From UBA2287 sp964479665 (lineage in GTDB: Bacteria; Bacteroidota; Bacteroidia; Bacteroidales; Tenuifilaceae): a DNA stretch of 64,000 bases. The notes under the pieces were generated by a model. The model was given only the letters and a program-made list of their open reading frames with translations, made no database searches and was not told the DNA's origin. Of the stretch, positions 25,738-35,098 are shown in pieces (the first letter of the stretch is position 1; each line of letters begins with the position of its first letter). The stretch spans positions 62,001-126,000 of the forward strand of contig CAYZNN010000004.1 in NCBI GenBank assembly GCA_964479665.1, read 5' to 3'. The translations under genes were made by a program, and so were the position numbers.

Positions 25738-27514
25738 CTAGTTTTGGTTGTGTCGGAAGAAGAGAGTACTATGGGTTCTGCACCCACGTGGTACCATAAT
25801 AAATAGACCATTGGGCTCAACAAACCCGAAACCATCGTTAAAAACGTAGTATGCAAACCTTTTTTCCGAGGATGATAATAGGTCGCGGGAGAAAGTAAAC
25901 CGGCCCGAATTTACATTCATTTGCGTTAGCAGGGTTTTGGCCAAATCGGTTTGCGAGCCCACTGTTTCAATCAGCCCATTTTGCTTCAGGGCGCCTCCCA
26001 GCCATAGCATAGGAGTAACGAAGCGTGCAGGTTCGTACAGTTCACTCTTACCCGGCCAAGTATGTCCATGATCGCCCAGTAGTATAAAAAGCGTATTGCA
26101 GTAATACTCCTTTTTAGCAGCTTCGCGCATAAACCAACCCTACCAAAGGTCGGCATAGTGGGCTGCACTCAAAAACTTACTTTCTGTTCCGTTACCAGTA
26201 AACTTTGGCTCCATAGGAACCTCAAAGGGCTCGTGACCCGAAAGGGTAAAAAGTAATTTGAAAAAGGACCCCTTGGCTGTATCCATTTCTGCTAGTAACC
26301 GTTGGTATAAATGCTCATCGTGTACGCCCCATGCCGATCGTTTGAGTCCCTGCGGAAAATCATCCTGAGAAACGATTCGTTGCATTTTGGCAGCATACAA
26401 AAACGAGCGCATATTGGTAAAATCGGCATTACCCCCATAATAAAAAGCAGTGCTGTAACCCATCGAATCGAAAACCTGAAAAATGCTGGGAAGTTTGGCT
26501 GTTTTAATGGGATACTTTATTACCGATTGGGTAGACTGCGCTGGGAAACCTGCCAGAACAGCCACAAAACCTTATCGCTTCGGTCGCTTGCCGAATAGAA
26601 GTTGGAAAACAATAGCCCTTGGGCTGCCAAACTATCGAAATTGGGGACAACACCCTTAGGGCCACCCAAGGAACCAACCATTTTGGACGAAAAACTTTCC
26701 AGAAGTATAATAACAACATTTGGCCAAGCCGTATTCAATACCTCAGCTGTATTGTCTGTCTGCTGTAGTAAATAATTTGAAATCCCATTGGCTTCGGCGG
26801 CTGTCATGTACTGCGGGTATACCCGCACCAGTTTTCCTTTATTAACCACACCGTACATAAAGTTCCAAACAGCATTAAGCGCAGCTTGATTGCTAAACAT
26901 GCTGGAACTGATATAAACCGTTCCGGCATTCATGGTAGCCTTATCGAATCCGCCCCTAATGGGAATAATGGAAGAGCCAGCAATTAGTAAAAGAATTGGT
27001 GCATGCCACCACCTTCCCCTGGGAAAATTGAGAACCTGTTGATTTGGGATAATTCTATACAGCTTAATAAAAGCATAGGAGATTATTGCGATGAGAACCA
27101 CAAGAAGCAATTGGAACCAAATGGGCAGCGAGGCGGCTGCTTCAGCAGGATTTTGTAAATAGAACAATGGAGTAGCATCGATCCGAAACCCCCAGTGGCT
27201 AAAGAGTTCCAAATCGACTACGGAAATAATTGAAAAAACAACTATAAGCAGAAAATTGAAAATTCCGAAAGAGACCCTATTAATCTTTTCACCAGAAAGA
27301 AGCAAAGCAGCAAGCATTACCGAAACAAAAGAATAATGTATCCCACCATGGATAGGTCCATTCGAACTCCGCTTGCAAAAACTCCAAACCATTCAGTGAA
27401 TGGCAACTCCTTCGATTTATTGAAATGATATAGTAAGAAGAGTAGACGGTTAAATAGGAAGTAGAACAGCCAGAAGGCAGTTAGCTTCAAAAGGAATAAT
27501 AATCTGCTTTTCAC
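25738..27514 (-). pseudogene. LTA synthase-like phosphoglycerol transferase/sulfatase, three lesions
   Basis: The parts of one ~600-residue protein are spread over two frames. The N-terminal membrane segment (from GTG 27514 or TTG 27547) runs to VGYIILLF. There the frame shifts at ~27325-27335, where one T appears missing from a T run. The middle part carries further helices and the start of the sulfatase domain (VVIILLESFSSKMVG). A second shift lies at 26570-26571, where one C (G on the coding strand) is missing before VAVLAGFPAQ. A third lesion is an in-frame TAG at 26140-26142, before GWFMREAAKK and the metal motif GDHGH. The family transfers glycerol-phosphate-like groups to glycans or lipids. 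Three lesions argue for a true pseudogene. Confidence 0.85.
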
Positions 27515-27680
27515 TTTACAAATTTTTCGAAAGCCAAAAATAGGCAATTTGATTCGGATATTTGCAGAGGTTTTTATTCAACACATCATTTTTATGCATA
27601 CATCATTTTAGAGGAAACATGGGCTTTACCGTTAAATCTATCATTAAAAATGCTAATTTTGTTGAACAACTCAAATTAAT

Positions 27681-28349
27681 ATGTTTCAGTTACTTTCCAA
27701 TTCTCCCTTTTTCAGAGGGGTTTCAGCCAGCGAACTCGAGCAAACTTTCAGTCGCATTTCGTACTCTGTTAAATCCTTTTCGAAGGGACAAACCATTGCG
27801 CAGCGCGACGAGGAAATTAAAAGCCTCTGTATTGTTGTTGAGGGAGCGGTTAAAGGCGAAATGGTGGATTTTACTGGTAAAATACTTAAGGTTGAGGAGA
27901 TTCAGGCACCCCAACCCTTAGCACATGCGGTAATGTTTAGTAATGCTAATAAATTTCCTGTTGATGTGGTTGCACTGGTTGACTGTAAAATTCTATTTAT
28001 ACCTAAAGCCGATGTGCTTCGTTTGCTGCAATCGAACACCATTATTCTCAATAATTTTTTGAACGCAGTATCGAACCGAGCGCATTTTTTAACCAATAAA
28101 CTCTGGCTTATGTCGTTCAAAACCATTAAGGAAAAGGTAGCCAACTATTTACTTACAATAGCCAAAAGCGAAACCAAAACCACCATTATGCTTCCTAAAA
28201 CGCATCAGGAGCTAGCCGAATTTTTTGGTGTTACTCGTCCCTCACTGGCCCGCGTATTTGCCGAAATGGAGGCAGAAGGCATTATTGAGGTTAATCGGAA
28301 AGAGATTTCAATAATTGATAAACGCAGGCTTCTTGATATGATTAAATAA
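27681..28349 (+). CDS. Crp/Fnr-family transcriptional regulator
   Basis: 222 residues. A cyclic-nucleotide-binding-like sensory domain covers ~10-120 and a winged helix-turn-helix ~148-215, with the recognition region LPKTHQELAEFFGVTRPSLARV. There is no Fnr-type N-terminal Cys cluster, so iron-sulfur oxygen sensing is unlikely; it resembles the anaerobic-gene-cluster-adjacent Crp regulators of Bacteroidetes, with unknown ligand. A TAATTTTG box at 27654-27661 may be its -7 element. It is divergent from the broken LTA synthase gene and lies 168 bp upstream of the PqqD/ATP-grasp genes, which it may regulate. Confidence 0.9.
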   Translation: MFQLLSNSPFFRGVSASELEQTFSRISYSVKSFSKGQTIAQRDEEIKSLCIVVEGAVKGEMVDFTGKILKVEEIQAPQPLAHAVMFSNANKFPVDVVALVDCKILFIPKADVLRLLQSNTIILNNFLNAVSNRAHFLTNKLWLMSFKTIKEKVANYLLTIAKSETKTTIMLPKTHQELAEFFGVTRPSLARVFAEMEAEGIIEVNRKEISIIDKRRLLDMIK

Positions 28350-28517
28350 TGCCGATTATACTATAAGCCCATTCATTAACCTTTTCGTATTTACCAGTTT
28401 TTAACCTCAGTGTTAAAAAATAATCCTGATAATTGCTTTTTAATCTGTAGCATGTAAATTAGCCTTACATTTTGGTAGGGTATATTTTCTGCTAGTTGTA
28501 ATACTAAAAAAAACAAT

Positions 28518-28772
28518 ATGGTACTTCGAAAAAACATAGCGGTGAGCGAAAACGGATTTGTTTTCGACCCGTCAACGGGCGATTCGTACACTCTGAACGA
28601 TACAGCCCTCGAAATTATTGAACTTTTAAAAAGCGGGAAGAGTCATGCTGAAATTGTTGCCTTTTTAACAGATAAGTACGAATCGGAAAAGCCTCTTATT
28701 GAACGCTACCTGCTCGAATTCTTTGAGGAAATGAAATCGTTTAACATTATAGAAAAGGGCCATGACAGCTAA
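28518..28772 (+). CDS. PqqD-like peptide chaperone
   Basis: 84 residues with the winged-helix PqqD fold pattern: an N-terminal beta hairpin (GFVFDPSTGDSYTLNDTA), a hydrophobic helix (LEIIELLKSGKS), then HAEIVAFLTDKY and a final long helix. PqqD-family proteins bind leader peptides of ribosomally made peptides and hand them to modifying enzymes. Here it is coupled by an 11-bp overlap to an ATP-grasp ligase gene, rather than to a radical-SAM enzyme as in PQQ synthesis. No precursor peptide was found nearby. The assignment is by fold pattern; the partner and peptide are unknown. Confidence 0.78.
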   Translation: MVLRKNIAVSENGFVFDPSTGDSYTLNDTALEIIELLKSGKSHAEIVAFLTDKYESEKPLIERYLLEFFEEMKSFNIIEKGHDS

Positions 28773-29811
28773 ACGAAAACTAACCATTGGGGTTACAGGG
28801 TTAAACAATGTCGATAGTCCTGGCCCCGGAATCCCAGTCATTAGGGGAATCAAGGAGTCCGCTCTTTTCGAAGCTCGTATTGTTGGTTTGGCATACGAAA
28901 CGCTTGAGCCAGGCATTTACATGCACGAATTAGTTGATAAAACATATATTATTCCTTACCCCTCTGTGGGTAAAGAAGCTTTGCTCGAAAGGCTTTCGTA
29001 CATTAACCAACAAGAGAATTTGGATGTAATTATTCCAAATTTCGATGCGGAGCTTTTTTCGTTCATTAAACTCGAAAATGAACTTAAAAAAATGGGCATA
29101 TCTGTTTTCTTGCCAACCTTAGAGCAGTTCGAAGAGCGGCATAAAACAAACTTGCCCGAATTTGGAAAAAAATACGGCGTAAAAGTACCCGAAAGTATCG
29201 AGGTAATAAACACATCGCAAATTGGGGCTGCTGCAAAAAAACTTGAGTACCCCTTAATGGTAAAAGGAAAGTATTACGATGCCTACGTTGCCGCTGCGCC
29301 CGAACAGGTTATCTACTATTTCAGTAAACTTTCAATTAAATGGGGGCTTCCAATAATTTTACAAAAGTTTGTAAAGGGAACCGAAGTAAATGTTATTGCA
29401 CTTGGCGATGGCAACGGTAATACAATTGCTGCTGTTCCAATGCGAAAGCAGTACATAACCGATAAGGGAAAGGCATGGGGAGGAATTACACTCGACGATG
29501 AACGGATGGTAAACCTTGCCAAGCATATCATTCGCCAAACCAAATGGCGTGGAGGAATGGAACTCGAGCTGGTTCGCGATGCGCAAAACGAATTTTACCT
29601 TATTGAAATTAATCCTCGTATTCCGGCTTGGGTTTACCTAGCTGTTGGAGCAGGGCAAAATATTCCCGAAGCACTTGTTCAACTTGCCCTTGGAATGCCC
29701 GTAACGCCCTTTGAAACTTACGATGTGGGCAAAATATTTGTTCGCTATTCGTTCGACATGATAGTGGATATTAAACAGTTTGAGCAACTTACAACCAAAG
29801 GAGAATATTAG
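28762..29811 (+). CDS. ATP-grasp ligase, carbamoyl-phosphate-synthase-like
   Basis: 349 residues. An N-terminal pre-ATP-grasp Rossmann-like domain (ITIGVTGLNNVDSPGPG region) is followed by an ATP-grasp fold. The segments include YPLMVKGKYYDAYVA (nucleotide-binding Lys), ILQKFVKGTEVNVIAL, and the metal-binding FYLIEINPRIPAW. ATP-grasp enzymes form amide or similar bonds between a carboxylate and an amine through an acyl phosphate. The overlap with the PqqD-like gene suggests that a peptide or carrier-bound substrate is presented to it. A PLP decarboxylase gene follows after a 345-bp repeat. The exact reaction cannot be deduced. Confidence 0.88.
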   Translation: MTAKRKLTIGVTGLNNVDSPGPGIPVIRGIKESALFEARIVGLAYETLEPGIYMHELVDKTYIIPYPSVGKEALLERLSYINQQENLDVIIPNFDAELFSFIKLENELKKMGISVFLPTLEQFEERHKTNLPEFGKKYGVKVPESIEVINTSQIGAAAKKLEYPLMVKGKYYDAYVAAAPEQVIYYFSKLSIKWGLPIILQKFVKGTEVNVIALGDGNGNTIAAVPMRKQYITDKGKAWGGITLDDERMVNLAKHIIRQTKWRGGMELELVRDAQNEFYLIEINPRIPAWVYLAVGAGQNIPEALVQLALGMPVTPFETYDVGKIFVRYSFDMIVDIKQFEQLTTKGEY

Positions 29812-29814
29812 GAA

Positions 29815-30150
29815 GACGGGGGTCCGAAGTCCATAGTCGGAAGACAGAAGACGGAAGGCGGAAGGCAAAGCAATAAGTAACGAATAAAGAACAATGAACA
29901 ACGGAACATTTGAACAATAGATCATCCGAACAACGGAACATTTGAACATTTGAACATTTGAACATTTGAACAATAGAACATCCGAACAACGGAACATTTG
30001 AACATTAGAACATTTGAACATTTGAACAATAGATCATCCGAACAACGGAACATTTGAACAAATAAAGCTGACTACCAACTGAGAACAGACCCTTCGATAA
30101 ACTCAGGGCAACGGAACCTCAGGGCTAGCAACCGATAACCGATAACTCAT
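29815..30150 (+). repeat. Composite intergenic repeat, copy 2 (longest)
   Basis: This occupies nearly the whole 345-bp gap between the ATP-grasp and decarboxylase genes. Modules in order: GGTCCGAAGTCC with GGAAGAC/GGAAGGC units (29819-29865), AAGTAACGAATAAAGAACAA (29876-29895), a long tandem tract of 8-base AACATTTG units mixed with ATCATCCGAACAACGG (29899-30058), AAATAAAGCTGAC (30060-30072), then GACCCTTCGATAAACTCAGG (30088-30107) and a partial second copy. It ends at ACCGATAACCGATAACTC next to the decarboxylase start. The same order occurs inverted at 2385-2655, in both cases co-oriented with transcription. A long open frame on the minus strand here is a product of the repeat. Confidence 0.88.
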
Positions 30151-30156
30151 TATAAA

Positions 30157-31512
30157 ATGAAACTACCATTTGAACGCCCAACAATAAAAAAGTTGAATCC
30201 CGGAATGCCATCAAAGCATGGAATGAGCCCTAGTTTTGTTCCATTGTCGTCCATCGATGGGGTGGATATTGAGGAACTCATTAGTAAATTTGGGTCGCCG
30301 TTATATATTTACTCTGAAAATACAATACGTAGGACCACTCAATACCTTAAATGCGCATTTCAGCAGCGTTACCCAAAGGTTCAACTGGCATGGAGCTACA
30401 AAACAAATTATAACGAGGCCATTTGTCGAGTTTTTCATCAGGAAGGCTCCTGGGCCGAAGTGGTTTCGGGCTTCGAGTACCAAAAGGCTATTGATATGGG
30501 CGTTAAGGGTGAATTTATTCTGTTTAATGGGCCCGATAAAACCAACCACGATTTAGAAACGGCTGTCCGTAATGGTTCGTTCATTCATATTGACCATTTC
30601 GATGAACTATTTGCCCTTGCCGAAGTTTGTGAACACAGCAACATTGAAGCTCGGGTTGCCATACGAGTAAATATGGATGTGGGCATATACCCCAAATGGG
30701 ACCGCTTTGGATTTAATTACGAAAATGGCGAAGCATGGGAGGCGTTAAACCGAATAATGCTAAATCCCAAGTTCAAACTAATGGGATTGCATACGCACAT
30801 TGGCACCTACATGATGTCGACACAAGCATACCGGATTGCTGCAACAAAACTTGCCGATTTGGCCGTAAACCTCGAACGTAAGTTTGGCTACGCCATTAAG
30901 TACATAGACATGGGGGGCGGATTTGCATCGAAAAATACGCTTCGAGGTGCATACCTCTCTGGCGAAGATACAACCCCCTCGTTCGACGATTACGCTGAGG
31001 CCATTACTTCGGCCATTCTAAGTTCGCAAATTAAACCTGCCAACTTACCAATGCTTATTCTCGAAACGGGGCGTGCCTTAATTGACGACGCTGGCTACAT
31101 TGCAGGCACTGTTTTAGCAAACAAGCGGCTTTCCGATGGAAATAGGGCAACCATCATCGATGTTGGTGTGAACCTACTCTTTACTGCTTTTTGGTACGAT
31201 CATAAAATTCAGCCAACCCGAAGGGTTAGCGGTGCTGCCGAAGATACTACTATTTTCGGTCCGCTTTGCATGAATATCGATGTGCTTCGCTACTCTATGC
31301 AGTTCCCAGCACTTAAGCGTGGCGATCATTTTGTAATAAGCCGAATTGGTGCCTATAACAATACCCAGTGGTTGCAGTTTATTACAATGCGCCCCAACGT
31401 TGTACTTATTGATACTAACGGAAAAGTTCACATTATTCGAAATGCCGAAAGCATCGATGCAATCACATCGCACGAAAGGGTTCCGGAGCATCTAAAAAAC
31501 TTTACGATTTAA
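30157..31512 (+). CDS. PLP-dependent decarboxylase, fold type III (diaminopimelate/ornithine decarboxylase family)
   Basis: 451 residues. The PLP Lys is K82 in WSYKTN. Other family motifs are LHTHIGT, DMGGGFAS, LETGRALIDDAG and GPLCMNIDVL (the catalytic Cys/Asp region), and GAY near the C-terminus, so the active site looks complete. It is probably not the housekeeping LysA. Its genomic partners are a PqqD-like protein, an ATP-grasp ligase and a urea-channel/peptidase fusion, and the Lys motif differs from the usual YAxKAN. An analogous pair, ATP-grasp BtrJ and LysA-like decarboxylase BtrK, acts on a carrier-bound amino acid in butirosin synthesis. The true substrate here is unknown. Confidence 0.85.
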   Translation: MKLPFERPTIKKLNPGMPSKHGMSPSFVPLSSIDGVDIEELISKFGSPLYIYSENTIRRTTQYLKCAFQQRYPKVQLAWSYKTNYNEAICRVFHQEGSWAEVVSGFEYQKAIDMGVKGEFILFNGPDKTNHDLETAVRNGSFIHIDHFDELFALAEVCEHSNIEARVAIRVNMDVGIYPKWDRFGFNYENGEAWEALNRIMLNPKFKLMGLHTHIGTYMMSTQAYRIAATKLADLAVNLERKFGYAIKYIDMGGGFASKNTLRGAYLSGEDTTPSFDDYAEAITSAILSSQIKPANLPMLILETGRALIDDAGYIAGTVLANKRLSDGNRATIIDVGVNLLFTAFWYDHKIQPTRRVSGAAEDTTIFGPLCMNIDVLRYSMQFPALKRGDHFVISRIGAYNNTQWLQFITMRPNVVLIDTNGKVHIIRNAESIDAITSHERVPEHLKNFTI

Positions 31513-31519
31513 ATCGTTT

Positions 31520-33685
31520 ATGATTATTTCGAAACTTAAACTATTTCTCAGAGGGGTGCTGCGCAGCTACTCGCAGGTTTTTTTTACCGACTACATGGGG
31601 CTGTCTATACCCTTGCTCATCGTTTCATTCATCGACCTTCCCACGGGAATTAGTGGTCTAATTGCAGTAATTGTCTCTAACGGAGCGGCTGCCCTCATTG
31701 GTTTCAATGAAATTCGAATTGGCAAGGGTCTTTACGGTTTTAACAGTTTGCTTGTTGGGCTTGGTTTGGGTAATGGATTCCAGTTTTCGCCCGAAATTAT
31801 TGCGGTTGTAGTTATTGCAGCGCTTTTAACCCTTTTTGTTACCATAACCATCGAAGGGCTTTTAGGAAAATACTACCTACCGTTCCTGTCGCTACCATTT
31901 GTTTTTGCCATTTGGACAGCCCTACTGGCTAGCCGTTTACTAACAAATCTCGAAATCAGTGCACGGGGGGTTTACGTTCTTAACGATATTTTCAGAACGG
32001 GCGGACATCAGTTTATTGCCATTCATAGCTGGTGGACTAGCAATATTACTTCAACTTTCGTTAATAACTTTTTGCTTTCGTTGGGTTCAATTTTCTTTCA
32101 ATTCAACTTTATTGCAGGCATTGTGGTTGCCTTTGCATTAATTGTATACTCACGTATTGCCTTTACTCTTGCTATAATTGGCTACTCGGTTGCTTTTTTT
32201 GCCTACAAAGCAATTGGTGTTAATATCGAAACTATTGGTTATGGTTACATCGGGTTCAACTTTATACTAACATCAATTGCCATTGGTGGCTTTTTTTACA
32301 TACCAAGCCAGCGTTCGTACCTGTGGGCTATTTTAATTACTCCAGTAATTGCGCTTGTTACGGTAGGGCTTTTTGGAGTTTTTTCGGTTTACGGATTACC
32401 TGTTTACTCGCTGCCTTTCAATTTAGTGGTGTTAATGTTTATTTATAGTTTCAGGTTTCGAATAAAAGCCGGAAAACTTAACGAAGTAGTTTATCAGCAT
32501 GGAACTCCAGAGCGAAATTTATACTCTTTTACAAGCCATACTAATCGTTTTCCTCGTGAGGGCTTAATCTCAATTCATCTCCCTTTTTATGGCGAGTGGG
32601 CTGTTTCGCAAGGTCAAAATGGGAATTACACTCACAAGGATGAATGGGCTCATGCCTGGGATTTTATTGTTACTAACAATGAAAACGAGCAATTTTCTGG
32701 CAGTGGCGAAACCGTTAACGACTACTTTTGCTATAACAAAAACGTTATTGCACCCGCCGACGGCCATATAGTTGACTTTATTGATGGGATTGACGACAAC
32801 CCCATTGGCGATGCCAATCTTCTGAATAACTGGGGAAATACCATTGTAATAAAACATGCCGATTACCTTTACACAAAACTGAGCCATTTAAAAAGGGGAT
32901 CGTTTGTGGTTAAGAATGGAGAATTTGTAAAACGGGGACAACTTATTGCCAAAGTTGGAAATTCTGGGCGTTCGCCATACCCGCACTTGCATTTTCAGGT
33001 TCAGGCAGCCCCACATATTGGATCGAAAACATTGAAATACCCAATTAGCTCGTACGTAGCAAACCAAATAATAATTGAATCGTTTGGTTACCCGATCGAA
33101 AACGATAGGGTTTCGTCGGTCGAACCTGCACCAATCGTTTCGAAAGCGTTTCATTTCATTCCCGGCATGCGCCTTAAATGGATTTGCCCCGATGGAATGA
33201 GCGTGGAATGGGAAGTATTCACAAATTCGCTCAATAAGTCATACCTGTACTGCAAAAGAACCAAATCGGTTGCTTGGTTTGTTAGTTCCGAGGCGTTTTT
33301 TTCGTTCACTGCTTTCGAAGGCGACAAATCATCGCTACTTTTCAAGTTTTATAAAGCTGCTTACAGAGTTCCATTAGTTTTTGTCAGTGGGTACAAGGTT
33401 ATCGACTACATGCCGATAAATAAGATATTTAGTGGTTTACCGCTTTTCATTCAGGATTTTATTGCTCCATTCAAGCTGTTTTTAAAAGCACCCTACAAAG
33501 CATCATTGCAGCTGAAGGCTTCTCAAATCGACCCAACCGAAGCGATAATTCAATCATCAATTTCACGCATGGTGTTTAACAGAGAAGTCAATCGCTGTAA
33601 CGCATCATTAACTATATCGAGTAATCTGCAAATTGAATTGACCGATACCGACAATAACAAAAAATACACATGCGAAATTTTATAG
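31520..33685 (+). CDS. Urea transporter (UT) domain fused to an M23/LytM peptidase domain
   Basis: 721 residues. Residues ~1-320 form a complete two-repeat UT channel domain: SYSQVFFTDYMGL, GKGLYGFNSLLVGLGLG and LSLPFVFAIW, repeated as SLGSIFFQFN, GYGYIGFNFILTSIAIGG and LPVYSLPFN. From ~340 a periplasmic M23 endopeptidase-like domain follows, with THKDEWAHAWDF (candidate metal ligands around 371-381), APADGHIVDF, GNTIVIKH, GQLIAKVGNSG and PHLHFQ (His 489 and 491). The last ~200 residues have an unassigned beta-rich domain. UT proteins conduct urea or similar small neutral amides; M23 enzymes cut peptidoglycan cross-bridges. The gene is 7 bp after the decarboxylase and overlaps the next gene by 16 bp. 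Confidence 0.88.
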   Translation: MIISKLKLFLRGVLRSYSQVFFTDYMGLSIPLLIVSFIDLPTGISGLIAVIVSNGAAALIGFNEIRIGKGLYGFNSLLVGLGLGNGFQFSPEIIAVVVIAALLTLFVTITIEGLLGKYYLPFLSLPFVFAIWTALLASRLLTNLEISARGVYVLNDIFRTGGHQFIAIHSWWTSNITSTFVNNFLLSLGSIFFQFNFIAGIVVAFALIVYSRIAFTLAIIGYSVAFFAYKAIGVNIETIGYGYIGFNFILTSIAIGGFFYIPSQRSYLWAILITPVIALVTVGLFGVFSVYGLPVYSLPFNLVVLMFIYSFRFRIKAGKLNEVVYQHGTPERNLYSFTSHTNRFPREGLISIHLPFYGEWAVSQGQNGNYTHKDEWAHAWDFIVTNNENEQFSGSGETVNDYFCYNKNVIAPADGHIVDFIDGIDDNPIGDANLLNNWGNTIVIKHADYLYTKLSHLKRGSFVVKNGEFVKRGQLIAKVGNSGRSPYPHLHFQVQAAPHIGSKTLKYPISSYVANQIIIESFGYPIENDRVSSVEPAPIVSKAFHFIPGMRLKWICPDGMSVEWEVFTNSLNKSYLYCKRTKSVAWFVSSEAFFSFTAFEGDKSSLLFKFYKAAYRVPLVFVSGYKVIDYMPINKIFSGLPLFIQDFIAPFKLFLKAPYKASLQLKASQIDPTEAIIQSSISRMVFNREVNRCNASLTISSNLQIELTDTDNNKKYTCEIL

Positions 33686-34962
33686 TATTCTCAGCATTCA
33701 TAGTTTTGACCCTTAGCCTAAAAGGCCAAACTGTTGAAAGTTTTGCAACGCTCGACAAGCAAAGCTACCAGCTGTTTTTAAGCGGCAACTACAGCGAACT
33801 GAATAAATTAGGTAAAAAAATGATTGCCTATGGCATGGACTATTACTACCTGCGAATGCGGCTGGGAATTGCAGCCTTTAATAAGCAACGCTACGTAACG
33901 GCAATACACCATTTCAAAAGGGCTCTAGCATTTAATTCATCCCATGCTATGCTTCATGAGTACATTTTTTTTAGTCACATTTATTTAGGGCACACAACAG
34001 AGGCGCTTCTTTACCGAAACACAATTCCTTTAAATTTACAAACTGAAAATGTTAAACAGTACAACCCGTTCGGCATTTCCTTTTTATCGCTAGGTGCCGA
34101 AATTACCCAGAGCAATTCGCCCCAAAGAGCATATGCTATACCGATTAATCAGAGTAGTTACTCAGCAGAATCGATAACCGACAACTTAAGCGGAAATATT
34201 AAGCTGAAATGGACGGGCGAAAGCAACTGGCAATATTCATTGGCCTATTTATACTTTATGAAAAACGGGGTAACTTACAATCAGTTCTTTCCTAATGGCA
34301 CAGCATCCGATTTTAATTTGAACCAATTTCATATTAAGGCCCTACGAAGCATCCCAGGTGGCTCCGAATTGTATTTTTTTGGAACAATGTCGGTTTATAG
34401 TGGTGCTTCAACATATGCACTTGAACGTGCCAATAGGGTTGCCAAGCAATTAGCTAGCGATTATGCAGGAGGTGTTGGCTTTGCCCGTAGGTTTAAATAT
34501 TTACGCATCGATATAAATGCTTCGTATAGCAATCTTTTAGGATACCAGCAGGTTCGTACCGAAAGTTTTTTATCGTTGTATCCATTCGAAAACGAAAAAT
34601 TGTATACAACTCATGGTGGGTTAATTCAATACGACCTAAAAAATGGCAAGGGTTATAATGTTTTTAATGCTTTCGGTTTTAAAATTGCAAAGCCGGTTGG
34701 AATGGAGTTTGGCATAAATTTTGGGAACGCCATGCTTTCGGTGCGAAACGCTGGGAGAATGGTTTTTAATTCGTTAAGTATTGCTAAAGGCTCATTGTAC
34801 GGGAATTTACATGTTTCGATGGGTAAAGGCTTTTACTCAAGCATAACGGGTTATGTTACTCAAACAACCGAATTTATATGGGATAGCAAAACGCACACTC
34901 AAATTAACCCCGCCGGGATGAAGTACTCCGGAATAAATATTCAAATTACAAAATACTTTTAG
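33670..34962 (+). CDS. TPR plus outer-membrane beta-barrel protein (YaiO-like layout)
   Basis: 430 residues with a Sec signal peptide (FSAFIVLTLSLKGQ). Residues ~20-120 hold two to three TPR-like helix pairs (SGNYSELNKLGKKM, FNKQRYVTAIHHFKRAL). The remaining ~300 residues alternate in amphipathic strands and end ...INIQITKYF with a terminal Phe, typical of an outer-membrane barrel. The layout recalls the YaiO family, but I cannot confirm membership. It overlaps the UT-M23 gene by 16 bp, so the two products are probably made together; it may form the outer-membrane pore of this system. Confidence 0.78.
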   Translation: MRNFIVFSAFIVLTLSLKGQTVESFATLDKQSYQLFLSGNYSELNKLGKKMIAYGMDYYYLRMRLGIAAFNKQRYVTAIHHFKRALAFNSSHAMLHEYIFFSHIYLGHTTEALLYRNTIPLNLQTENVKQYNPFGISFLSLGAEITQSNSPQRAYAIPINQSSYSAESITDNLSGNIKLKWTGESNWQYSLAYLYFMKNGVTYNQFFPNGTASDFNLNQFHIKALRSIPGGSELYFFGTMSVYSGASTYALERANRVAKQLASDYAGGVGFARRFKYLRIDINASYSNLLGYQQVRTESFLSLYPFENEKLYTTHGGLIQYDLKNGKGYNVFNAFGFKIAKPVGMEFGINFGNAMLSVRNAGRMVFNSLSIAKGSLYGNLHVSMGKGFYSSITGYVTQTTEFIWDSKTHTQINPAGMKYSGINIQITKYF

Positions 34963-35098
34963 CCATGAAACCCCCATGTAATTGAGCTTGCACAAACAGG
35001 AATGAATAAAATATGGGTGTTCCATCGTTGTAAGCACAAACAATTCGTAAGCATATTGATAAGTAACCAGTAATAAACCCAACTTAAACTTTATTCGG

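Noticed and set aside
26140..26142. TAG read-through (recoding) in the LTA-synthase-like gene
   Set aside because: Two further frameshifts in the same gene make decay more likely than recoding.
29638..30021. Open frame of ~127 codons on the minus strand with repeated MFKCSN-type units
   Set aside because: It is a translation of the AACATTTG tandem tract and the end of the ATP-grasp gene; codon use and repeat phase are explained by the DNA repeat.
29899..30058. Possible CRISPR-like array
   Set aside because: The units are 8-20 bases, unequal and without unique spacers, and there are no cas genes nearby.
30157..31512. Naming the decarboxylase lysA
   Set aside because: The motifs fit the whole fold-type III family; context with PqqD, ATP-grasp and UT-M23 argues against simple lysine synthesis, so no symbol was given.
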